This document shows, piece after piece, positions 16,183 to 23,184 of a stretch of 36,421 nucleotides of DNA. Below the pieces are notes generated by a model that had not been told where the DNA came from, ran no database searches, and saw only the letters and a list, made by a program, of their open reading frames with translations. Made by a program: the position numbers and the translations under genes. Position 1 is the stretch's first letter. Every line of letters starts with the position of its first letter. This DNA comes from an uncultured Lachnospiraceae bacterium (GTDB lineage Bacteria > Bacillota > Clostridia > Lachnospirales > Lachnospiraceae). Where the stretch lies: contig CAJOID010000008.1 of NCBI GenBank assembly GCA_905234595.1, positions 1 through 36,421 on the forward strand, written 5' to 3'.

Positions 16183-16790
16183 GATCGATGTTAAAAGATG
16201 CTCTGATCCTCTTTGCGATCACCGTGATCGCGGGGCTGCTGCTCGGAGCAGTGTATCAGATAACCAAGGATCCCATAGCTGCACAGGAAGCGTTGGCAGC
16301 ATCCAATGCATGCAGGGAAGTATTTGCCGATGCCGCCGGTTTTGAACAGGATGAGGCATTCGCCTCCGATGGTCCGACTTCGGTGTATAACATACAGTAT
16401 CCGAATGAATCGGTGGATGACTGCCTGAAGGCTGTGGATTCAAACGGGGAACTTCTCGGATATGTCCTCACAGTGACCACACACGAAGGATATGGCGGTG
16501 ATATACGTTTTATGATGGGTATACGAAATGACGGTACTTTAAACGGGATTTCACTGCTGTCCATTTCCGAGACGGCGGGGCTCGGCATGCAGGCCGAAGA
16601 TGTTCTCGTCCCTCAGTTTGCGGGCAAAAATGCCGTTGAGTTTAAATACACCAAGGACGGTGCAATGAATGATTCCGAGATAGATGCGATAAGCGGAGCG
16701 ACTATTACGACCAATGCGGTTACGAATGGTGTAAATGCCGGCCTGAGTTATTTTCACTCCGTGCTGAATCCGGAAGAGGGAGGTAATTGA
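16179..16790 (+). CDS. rnfG: Rnf complex subunit RnfG (covalent FMN)
   Basis: Membrane-anchored flavoprotein of Rnf related to NqrC. It has one N-terminal membrane helix (about residues 7-27, LILFAITVIAGLLLGAVY), then an extracytoplasmic FMN_bind domain. The flavinylation motif SGATIT lies at 172-177, with Thr175 the expected acceptor. At 203 residues it is normal for the family. Attachment of FMN here and in RnfD needs an ApbE flavin transferase, which is not encoded in this window. It overlaps rnfD by four bases; rnfE starts one base after its stop. Confidence 0.94.
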   Translation: MRSMLKDALILFAITVIAGLLLGAVYQITKDPIAAQEALAASNACREVFADAAGFEQDEAFASDGPTSVYNIQYPNESVDDCLKAVDSNGELLGYVLTVTTHEGYGGDIRFMMGIRNDGTLNGISLLSISETAGLGMQAEDVLVPQFAGKNAVEFKYTKDGAMNDSEIDAISGATITTNAVTNGVNAGLSYFHSVLNPEEGGN

Positions 16791-16791
16791 T

Positions 16792-17580
16792 ATGTCAGAG
16801 ATCAAAAACAGACTTGTAAACGGCATAGTCAAAGAAAATCCCACTTTCGTACTGGCTCTGGGAATGTGCCCGACTCTGGCCGTAACCACTTCAGCAATAA
16901 ACGGACTCGGAATGGGGCTCTCGACCATGGTTGTGCTGGCACTCAGTAACGCAATCATATCGGCGCTTCGAAAGATAATTCCCGACAGGGTCAGGATCCC
17001 CGCATTTATAGTGGTCATAGCGAGCTTCGTGACCATAATGCAGTTTGTTCTGCAGGGTTTTGTTCCTTCGTTATATTCGGCTTTGGGAATATATATTCCT
17101 TTGATAGTCGTTAACTGTATCATACTTGGACGTGCGGAGAGTTATGCTTCCAAGAATCCCGTTATTCCTTCGCTGTTTGACGGCATAGGAATGGGACTCG
17201 GATTTACCGTGGCGCTCACTGTCATAGGAGCTGTCAGGGAACTGCTGGGAGCCGGAGAGGTGTTTGCCGTACGTGTGATGCCGGCAAACTATGAGCCCGT
17301 ACGTATATTTATCATGGCTCCCGGAGCATTCTTTGTTCTGGCAGTGCTTACGGCAGGACAGAATAAGCTGAAAGCCGTACTTGGCGCAAAGGGCAGGGAT
17401 GTTTCAAAGATCGGTTCGGGATGCTCATCCGAAGTAGACTGTGCAAACTGTGCGGAAGCATCTACATGCGCGCATAAGTTCATAGATACCGATGCCGTGC
17501 CCGGCGAAAGCCTCGAAGAAGGGGCTAAACGCCGTGAGGAAGCATCTAAAATTCAGGAAACGGAAAAGGAGGGTGAATGA
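16792..17580 (+). CDS. rnfE: Rnf complex subunit RnfE with Cys-containing C-terminal tail
   Basis: Integral membrane subunit paired with RnfA. Family stretches are ENPTFVLALGMCPTLAVTTS (15-34), VVNCIILGRAE (106-116), and the late MAPGAFFVLA. Cys26 and Cys109 are the conserved intramembrane residues that share an iron-sulfur cluster with RnfA. The membrane part ends near residue 200. A tail of about 60 residues follows with Cys211, Cys217, Cys220 and Cys226 and a highly charged end, making 262 residues against about 200-230 usually. GGGAGG gives a strong ribosome site. The stop overlaps an ATG for rnfA (ATGA). Confidence 0.94.
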   Translation: MSEIKNRLVNGIVKENPTFVLALGMCPTLAVTTSAINGLGMGLSTMVVLALSNAIISALRKIIPDRVRIPAFIVVIASFVTIMQFVLQGFVPSLYSALGIYIPLIVVNCIILGRAESYASKNPVIPSLFDGIGMGLGFTVALTVIGAVRELLGAGEVFAVRVMPANYEPVRIFIMAPGAFFVLAVLTAGQNKLKAVLGAKGRDVSKIGSGCSSEVDCANCAEASTCAHKFIDTDAVPGESLEEGAKRREEASKIQETEKEGE

Positions 17581-17582
17581 TC

Positions 17583-18161
17583 ATGGTTAAAGAGTTACTC
17601 ATCCTTCTGATAGGATCATCTCTTGTAAGCAACGTCGTATTGAGTCAGTTCCTCGGACTGTGTCCTTTCCTGGGCGTTTCAAGGAACACTAAAACCGCAG
17701 CAGGTATGGGTGTGGCCGTAATCTTTGTCATTACGTTGGCTTCGCTCGTCGCAGGCGCTATATACACATATATACTGACGCCTCTTGATGTCACATATCT
17801 GCAGACCATTGTATTCATACTGGTAATAGCAGCTCTTGTACAGTTTGTTGAGATGGTGCTTAAGAAGTTTATTCCGTCCCTATATCAGGCTTTGGGAGTA
17901 TATCTGCCCCTGATCACTACCAACTGTGCGGTTCTCGGTGTGGCTCTTACCAATGTACAGAAGTCTTACGGCATCCTGACAGGCGTCGTTAACGGCTTTG
18001 CTACTGCGGTAGGTTTCACGATATCCATCGTTGTTCTGGCCGGTCTCAGAGAAAAGATGGAGTACAACGATATCCCCGAGTCATTTAAGGGAATGCCTAT
18101 CGTTTTACTGACTGCCGGACTTATGGCTATCGCATTCTGCGGTTTTTCAGGACTTCTTTAA
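17583..18161 (+). CDS. rnfA: Rnf complex subunit RnfA
   Basis: Integral membrane subunit of about six helices with inverted topology relative to RnfE. The family core is VLSQFLGLCPFLGVSR with Cys27, and ITTNCAVLGVAL with Cys115; these cysteines help hold the intramembrane iron-sulfur cluster. The start is either ATG 17577, overlapping the rnfE stop as ATGA, or ATG 17583. AAGGAGGG at 17566-17573 is close for the first and slightly far for the second. 17583 gives the MVKELLILL start that best fits homologues, with a difference of two residues. Length is normal. Confidence 0.94.
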   Translation: MVKELLILLIGSSLVSNVVLSQFLGLCPFLGVSRNTKTAAGMGVAVIFVITLASLVAGAIYTYILTPLDVTYLQTIVFILVIAALVQFVEMVLKKFIPSLYQALGVYLPLITTNCAVLGVALTNVQKSYGILTGVVNGFATAVGFTISIVVLAGLREKMEYNDIPESFKGMPIVLLTAGLMAIAFCGFSGLL

Positions 18162-18176
18162 AGGAGATTTTGGTTT

Positions 18177-18971
18177 ATGGTTACCGGAATATTAACTGCT
18201 GTTGTTCTTGTCGGTGTGACCGGCCTGATAATAGGATTATTGCTCGGAGTAGCTTCGATCAAATTCAAGGTTGAGGTTGATGAGAAAGAAGAAGCAGTAC
18301 TGGCTGCATTGCCCGGCAACAATTGTGGCGGATGCGGTTATCCCGGCTGCTCGGGACTGGCTCACGCTATTGCCTGCGGTGAGGCTAAGGTTAATCAGTG
18401 TCCTGTCGGCGGTGAAAGCGTGGGTGCTAAGATTGCTGGGATCATGGGCGTAGAAGCCGAAAGCTCCGACCGACAGGTTGCATTTGTGCGCTGCCAGGGT
18501 GACTGTGATAAGACCAGAACTGATTATGATTACAGCGGAGTAGAAGACTGCCGTATGCTTTCGTTTGTACCGAACGGAGGACCCAAGTCCTGCAATCACG
18601 GCTGTCTTGGTTTCGGGTCCTGCGCTGATGTATGCCCGTTTGATGCGATACATGTAGTTAACGGTGTCGCAGTGGTGGACAAGGAAAAATGTAAAGCCTG
18701 CGGAAAATGCGTGGATGTATGTCCCAAGCATCTGATAACACTCATCCCATATAACACTGAATATATGGTTTCATGTTCATCCAAAGATAAAGGCCCTGTA
18801 GTCATCAAAGCATGTGATGTAGGATGTGTGGGCTGTATGATGTGTATGAAGAACTGTCCGAGTGAAGCGATCACAATGGACGGTACTCTGGCAGTGATAG
18901 ATCCGCATAAATGCACCGGATGCGGAACCTGCATCGAAAAATGTCCTAAAAAGGCTATAGTAAAAGCCTGA
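18177..18971 (+). CDS. rnfB: Rnf complex subunit RnfB (multi-FeS ferredoxin-like)
   Basis: Membrane-anchored iron-sulfur subunit that takes electrons from ferredoxin. One N-terminal helix (about 3-27) precedes the Fes domain with Cys50, Cys53, Cys58 and Cys75 (CGGCGYPGC). Ferredoxin-like 4Fe-4S motifs follow at Cys139/143/149/153, 172/175/178/182, 217/220/223/227 and 246/249/252/256. This five-cluster layout, with rnfB last in the operon, is the clostridial and acetogen type; proteobacterial RnfB is shorter. AAAGGAG lies 9-10 bases before the start. No clear terminator follows before the tRNA. Confidence 0.95.
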   Translation: MVTGILTAVVLVGVTGLIIGLLLGVASIKFKVEVDEKEEAVLAALPGNNCGGCGYPGCSGLAHAIACGEAKVNQCPVGGESVGAKIAGIMGVEAESSDRQVAFVRCQGDCDKTRTDYDYSGVEDCRMLSFVPNGGPKSCNHGCLGFGSCADVCPFDAIHVVNGVAVVDKEKCKACGKCVDVCPKHLITLIPYNTEYMVSCSSKDKGPVVIKACDVGCVGCMMCMKNCPSEAITMDGTLAVIDPHKCTGCGTCIEKCPKKAIVKA

Positions 18972-18982
18972 TCCATATTACC

Positions 18983-19011
18983 TTGCGGACATCGTGAGTA
19001 AATGCTATGAT
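18983..19011 (+). promoter_or_regulatory. Putative promoter of tRNA-Leu
   Basis: TTGCGG (18983-18988) and TATGAT (19006-19011) are separated by exactly 17 bases, and a TG lies one base before the -10. Transcription would start about 15 bases before the tRNA. Inferred from consensus. Confidence 0.6.
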
Positions 19012-19034
19012 GTTCATTGTGTTTTAAGGCACAG

Positions 19035-19117
19035 GCCGGCGTGGCGGAATGGCAGACGCGGCAGACTCAAAATCTGTTATGGGCGACCATGTGCGGGTTC
19101 AAGTCCCGCCGCCGGCA
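19035..19117 (+). tRNA. tRNA-Leu (anticodon CAA)
   Basis: The cloverleaf is complete. The acceptor stem GCCGGCG pairs with CGCCGGC, with discriminator A at 19117. The anticodon stem is GCAGA/TCTGT with one G-U pair around loop CTCAAAA, giving anticodon CAA for UUG. A long class-II variable arm is present, and the T-arm is GCGGG-TTCAAGT-CCCGC. The 3' CCA is not encoded. The length of 83 bases fits leucine tRNA. Confidence 0.95.
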
Positions 19118-19182
19118 TTTAAAAATGTAAAACCCCGGTATGCGGGACTTGAACCGTAGTGCAAAGTCCCGCCGCCGGCATT
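19096..19182 (+). repeat. Direct and inverted copies of the tRNA-Leu 3' end
   Basis: The 19 bases at 19101-19119 (T-arm end, acceptor and ATT) recur exactly at 19164-19182. In addition, 14 bases at 19142-19155 are the exact reverse complement of tRNA bases 19096-19109. The inverted copy can form a 9-bp hairpin with the second direct copy (19142-19150 with 19164-19172). Direct repeats of a tRNA 3' end mark attachment sites, but only about 45 bases separate these, so a local duplication or an excision scar is more likely. Confidence 0.85.
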
Positions 19183-19203
19183 CCCGAGAGAAAGGATAAT
19201 AAT

Positions 19204-20217
19204 ATGATCTGTCCTAAATGTGGAGCGGAAGTAGCAGACGGTGTTAAATTCTGCGGCAACTGCGGCAATCCCATGTCAGAACCCGCACAACCCGTCACCG
19301 AAGCTTCAAATGTATATGTATCTCAACCGGATAATACAGCCTCTCAGACAGCTCCTCCGGCATACGCACAGGCTCCTTATACTCAGCCCGCTCAGCCGAA
19401 GAAGTCAAAGACCTGGCTGATAATCCTTGTCATCGTTCTTGCGGTAGTATTACTGATCGGCGGTGCCATAGCTTGGTTCGTTCATACGGTAAGAAAGGCG
19501 ACCAGCACATATCTTGAAGAGATCGAGGACAGTTACGAATCTCTAGATGATATCGATATCGACATCGAAGGACTCGATGACGCTGTCGAATCCATGGAAT
19601 CGCTTGATTTTACTGATTCTCTTGATGATATTGATTTATCTGTAGATACAGATGATCTCGGTACTGATACGGAATCTGATACCGGTGTCGGCAGTAATGC
19701 GGAAGAGTACGCATACAGTTATACCGATGTTACGATTGCCGGCAACGACATCACGATCATTCCGAACGGCAAACTGAATGGCTCCACCGTTTTATATGGC
19801 GGCAAGGATCTGGAAGGTTTTCTTGATTACGTAGATGATACGGTACTTATGGAAGGCAGATACATAAACAGGGAGTTCTTCTATGATCTGCTGTCGACCA
19901 TGCTCGTAGATGAGAGTATGTACCCCAACTTTGATGATATCGAGAGCAATATGATCATGTGTCTGGCCATGGCAGACAACTTCTATAGCATGGATGTACG
20001 TGTAAAAGAGGCAGATCTTGATGCAAATAATGCAGCCGAATATCATTATCAGGTCAAGGCTGAAAACAGGGATGATATCTGGATCGTGAACTACGGTGAG
20101 AGAACCGTGTACTTTAATGACGGCAAGACAGAGTATTCATCAGATATGTTTAAGGACGAATATCTGGCTATGTGGTGGATGGCCATTGATGACTACTATG
20201 GCCATGAGTCCTACTGA
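19204..20217 (+). CDS. Zinc-ribbon membrane protein of unknown function
   Basis: The 337-residue protein begins with a zinc ribbon (MICPKCGAEV, then FCGNCG; Cys3, Cys6, Cys17, Cys20). A Pro/Gln/Thr-rich linker leads to one membrane helix at about 77-98 (WLIILVIVLAVVLLIGGAIA). A strongly acidic segment rich in Asp-Ile-Asp repeats (about 110-160) and a C-terminal domain of about 170 residues follow, predicted to be outside the cell. Clostridia carry many zinc-ribbon-plus-helix proteins of this kind with no known role. The start follows AGAAAGGA at 19188-19195. An upstream in-frame ATG at 19159 lies within the tRNA-copy region and was rejected. Its stop overlaps the convergent gene by 7 bases. 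Confidence 0.8.
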   Translation: MICPKCGAEVADGVKFCGNCGNPMSEPAQPVTEASNVYVSQPDNTASQTAPPAYAQAPYTQPAQPKKSKTWLIILVIVLAVVLLIGGAIAWFVHTVRKATSTYLEEIEDSYESLDDIDIDIEGLDDAVESMESLDFTDSLDDIDLSVDTDDLGTDTESDTGVGSNAEEYAYSYTDVTIAGNDITIIPNGKLNGSTVLYGGKDLEGFLDYVDDTVLMEGRYINREFFYDLLSTMLVDESMYPNFDDIESNMIMCLAMADNFYSMDVRVKEADLDANNAAEYHYQVKAENRDDIWIVNYGERTVYFNDGKTEYSSDMFKDEYLAMWWMAIDDYYGHESY

Positions 20218-22742
20218 TCTTCATCGAGCTCGGATTCGGCACCGGCACTGACGGTTTCAATGATCTGTTCGGCCATTGTGCGCATTTCGGGTGACATATA
20301 TTCAATGAAAGGTACATCGCGCAGCTCCAGAATGTGATGCTCTTTCAGATAAATGATCTCTCTGCTGTGTTCAGCAATGAATGAGCGGGGTGCATGCTGT
20401 ATGAACAGTGCAGCGGCATCCTGCTCTTTGCATATCCAGTTCCAGTGACCTGATTCGCTGATGCTGTCATAGTATTTCATGGCCCGTCTGAACCAAAGAT
20501 CCGGATCGGGTTCATGGAAGCATCTGATATTGCTTCCGCGCGTGATCTTATCCAGGATGCTGATCACGTTATCATAGTAATATCCCTCGTAATTGGATAT
20601 CGAACCGGTTTCCGTATTATCCGAGAAATAATTCCTGGATATGTCTATGACTATGGGATCCGCATAGATGATGAACAGGTCTTCGAGCCATTCTATACGT
20701 TCATTCAGGCTCTTGAACACCTTCTTGACCTTGTTCACCTTGTTATCAACGGCTGATATGGATGGAATACGCGATCTTATAAGTATTATCTTGGTATGGT
20801 CATAGGCTTCCAGTATACCGTTGGCCAGCATCTCAATATAAGCCGTACATATATCGGTAGCATCGGGCTGATCGATCTCTTCGAAGTCATCCTTGTGATC
20901 CTTGTAGAAATCGGACAGGAAAAAGGCATCGTTGGCGGTGTAGTATGTTTCACCCAGCTTAAGAAGTTTAAGAGATGCAGCGGCATAGAAGTCGAGCAGA
21001 CAGTAGTCGTTCGGATTATGAGATCTCTTAAGCAGCGGTGACTTGGCAATATCGGCATTTACCCTTATGTATTTGGTGTTGGCATATTCCGGATGGGGCT
21101 CGCCCGATATAGATGCGGGAGAGATCAGTATGTGCTCCAGATCTACATCATAACGCTCAATACCTTCAAACAGAGCTCTTAATATAACCGAACCGAAGCA
21201 CTGTATATGAGGTTTGAGCATAGGGATGTTGATACTGCCCATTACGTAGTTGATACGGCTGTTGGCCTCGACTTCCTCATATGCGAGAGGATAATCGATG
21301 GGTTCGACCGATATGTCGTTTTTGAGTATTCTGGTGTAAAAGGGAATATATGAAACAGATGAAACGATCTCATCATCATCTCTCGTAAGATCGACAACAA
21401 GGGCTGCCGCATCCCTGCTTCCGGTCATTTCCTTCATGGTGGTCATGAAGTTGCCGAGTGAGTAAGCACACGGGACGCGCTTGCCGGTGATCGAGGTTAA
21501 GTATTCGGTCTTCTGGACCAGATGGGGATGGGTGCCCACTATCAGATCGGCACCGCAGTCTGCGATAAACTGAGCCGCTTTCTGCTGTGGTTCACTGACG
21601 GAATATGAATTCATATTGCCCCAGTGCATGTATACGGTTATGAACTCGGCGCCGCTGTCTTTGGCAGTCTTGATCAGGTTTTTGCAATTCTCCTTAGTAT
21701 AACGGCCGGTCGTGAGTCCTGTACCCGATTCATCGACCTCACCGTCAAGACCGTTACTGATCATCGTCAGAGCTATAACGGCGATCTTGATCCCGGCGGA
21801 ATAGATATATACGGGATTATCATAATAGGTTCCGCAATTGATCATGCCTTTGCGCTTGATCAGAGACACCGTCTCTTTTAAACCGGCAGCGCCGCAATCG
21901 CAGTTGTGGTTATTGGCAGTGATCAATACATCAAAGCCCGTGTTCCTGAGAGCATCCAGAAATGTTGAAGGGGAATTACAATTCGAGCCTCCCTTGGCGG
22001 TGCGCAGCTGTTCCCATTCATAAGGGGAATTGTCGTAAGTCACGGTCTCAAGATTGCCTATGACGTGATCGGCTCCGGCGAACCTTTCACCGGCTTTGGC
22101 CAGAGAGGGAGTGAAATCATAATCATACAGAGCGGCTTTACGCTGATGCCAGGCGGTACACATGAGATCGCCGGTAAAAATGATACGTCCCATACCCTGT
22201 ACGAATTTATTGTAATTTCTGTCAACAGATACGGATGTGACGGCTTCCGTACCATCAGGAAGGGTGATGATGATATCCGCCTCACCTGTCCCCATAGCAG
22301 TGATATCGCCGTTATCATTGACTTCGGCTACGGACGGATTGTTGGATTCAAAATGCGGATAGGTAAATGCGTTACCGTCTTTGTATTTATAATCGATATG
22401 ATATATTTCACCGGTCTTTAAGCATATCTTGGCAGGCACCTTAAGGCCTTCGCAGACAGGGGTAAACGAGATCCTGGGCGATTCCTCTCCGTAGAATTCA
22501 TCGCATTCCTCATCACGCCAGAATGCTGCTATGGATACATAGTATTCCACATCATTCTTGAAACCTCTGACGATCTTTCCCGTTTTTTCCGTCATGCGTA
22601 CGCGGAATGGGATGGCATCATCCGGACTCCTGAAAAACGACAGTCTGTAACCGGCAGCTCCTTTGACCGTATCAAAGAAGAATCTTGCATATTCGTCATA
22701 TGTTTCGGCGCGAAGATTGGTGGGTGCGATCAATTCATTCAT
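20211..22742 (-). CDS. CapA-family protein with Fn3-like, Big2-like and DUF6270-like domains
   Basis: Large protein of 843 residues. Residues 1-97 look like a fibronectin type III domain and 98-180 like a bacterial Ig-like (Big2) domain (SNNPSVAEVNDNGDITAMGTG). Residues 185-470 are a CapA/PGA_cap metallophosphatase-like domain with GD (191-192), NLE (230-232), NNHNCD (277-282), HWG (373-375), GTHPH (403-407) and SLGNF (428-432). The C-terminal part (about 505-735: CFGSVILRALF, LLDFYAAASLKLLKLGETYY, IDISRNYFSD) resembles the SGNH-like DUF6270 family of surface-polysaccharide loci. No signal peptide or membrane helix is visible, unlike classical CapA. The function is not established; a role in capsule or wall polymer handling is inferred from family only. 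Confidence 0.8.
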   Translation of the reverse strand: MNELIAPTNLRAETYDEYARFFFDTVKGAAGYRLSFFRSPDDAIPFRVRMTEKTGKIVRGFKNDVEYYVSIAAFWRDEECDEFYGEESPRISFTPVCEGLKVPAKICLKTGEIYHIDYKYKDGNAFTYPHFESNNPSVAEVNDNGDITAMGTGEADIIITLPDGTEAVTSVSVDRNYNKFVQGMGRIIFTGDLMCTAWHQRKAALYDYDFTPSLAKAGERFAGADHVIGNLETVTYDNSPYEWEQLRTAKGGSNCNSPSTFLDALRNTGFDVLITANNHNCDCGAAGLKETVSLIKRKGMINCGTYYDNPVYIYSAGIKIAVIALTMISNGLDGEVDESGTGLTTGRYTKENCKNLIKTAKDSGAEFITVYMHWGNMNSYSVSEPQQKAAQFIADCGADLIVGTHPHLVQKTEYLTSITGKRVPCAYSLGNFMTTMKEMTGSRDAAALVVDLTRDDDEIVSSVSYIPFYTRILKNDISVEPIDYPLAYEEVEANSRINYVMGSINIPMLKPHIQCFGSVILRALFEGIERYDVDLEHILISPASISGEPHPEYANTKYIRVNADIAKSPLLKRSHNPNDYCLLDFYAAASLKLLKLGETYYTANDAFFLSDFYKDHKDDFEEIDQPDATDICTAYIEMLANGILEAYDHTKIILIRSRIPSISAVDNKVNKVKKVFKSLNERIEWLEDLFIIYADPIVIDISRNYFSDNTETGSISNYEGYYYDNVISILDKITRGSNIRCFHEPDPDLWFRRAMKYYDSISESGHWNWICKEQDAAALFIQHAPRSFIAEHSREIIYLKEHHILELRDVPFIEYMSPEMRTMAEQIIETVSAGAESELDEDQ

Positions 22743-22832
22743 TTGGATACCCCATTATGATAAAATAGATATATCTAATATATCAAATTTATATATGCAT
22801 TGCCAAATACGCTTTATTTTGTGGTCTCTTTT

Positions 22833-22841
22833 TGATAGAAT
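22833..22841 (+). promoter_or_regulatory. Extended -10 promoter directly before the zinc-finger gene
   Basis: TGA followed by TAGAAT (22836-22841) is an extended -10 element only 8 bases before ATG 22850. Transcription would start at or within 1-2 bases of the start codon, and no Shine-Dalgarno sequence lies between. Inferred from consensus. Confidence 0.5.
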
Positions 22842-22849
22842 ACTAGATA

Positions 22850-23182
22850 ATGAATTGTAAGAAAGCCGTATCGATGATACCTGCATATCTGGAGGACGAT
22901 CTGAGTGCCAAGGATCTGCAGGCTTTTCTTGAACATATAGATAATTGTGCTGATTGCAGCGAGGAACTGTCCATACAGTTTCTTATCACTGAGGGTTTAA
23001 GTACCCTGAGTACCGGTGACAGTTACGATCTGCAGACAGCCATGACTGACAAAGTCAGAGAATCACACCGCGATATCACCGTACATAACAGACTTTTCCT
23101 GTTACGGAATATCGGTGTGATACTTGTGGTGTTAATGACGATAGCAGCGTTTGTCGCGATATACCTGGTCTTTTTCAGATAA
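22850..23182 (+). CDS. Anti-sigma-factor-like zinc-finger membrane protein (zf-HC2)
   Basis: Small membrane protein of 110 residues. The N-terminal zf-HC2 motif is complete: Cys3, then His29, Cys33 and Cys36 (H-x3-C-x2-C), with the typical IPAYLEDDLS stretch. One membrane helix lies near the C-terminus (about 86-108, IGVILVVLMTIAAFVAIYLV). Such proteins normally hold an ECF sigma factor at the membrane, but no sigma gene is adjacent. The start is secure because Cys3 must be in the fold. No ribosome site precedes it. It is two bases upstream of polA and probably co-transcribed with it. Confidence 0.8.
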   Translation: MNCKKAVSMIPAYLEDDLSAKDLQAFLEHIDNCADCSEELSIQFLITEGLSTLSTGDSYDLQTAMTDKVRESHRDITVHNRLFLLRNIGVILVVLMTIAAFVAIYLVFFR

Positions 23183-23184
23183 AG

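Noticed and set aside
19035-19182. tRNA-Leu as the edge of an integrated mobile element
   Set aside because: The direct repeats are only 63 bases apart and no integrase, phage or plasmid gene is found downstream. Kept as a repeat and a possible scar only.
19159-19203. Longer start for the zinc-ribbon protein at 19159
   Set aside because: It would translate the tRNA-derived repeat and add residues before the zinc ribbon; ATG 19204 has AGAAAGGA upstream.
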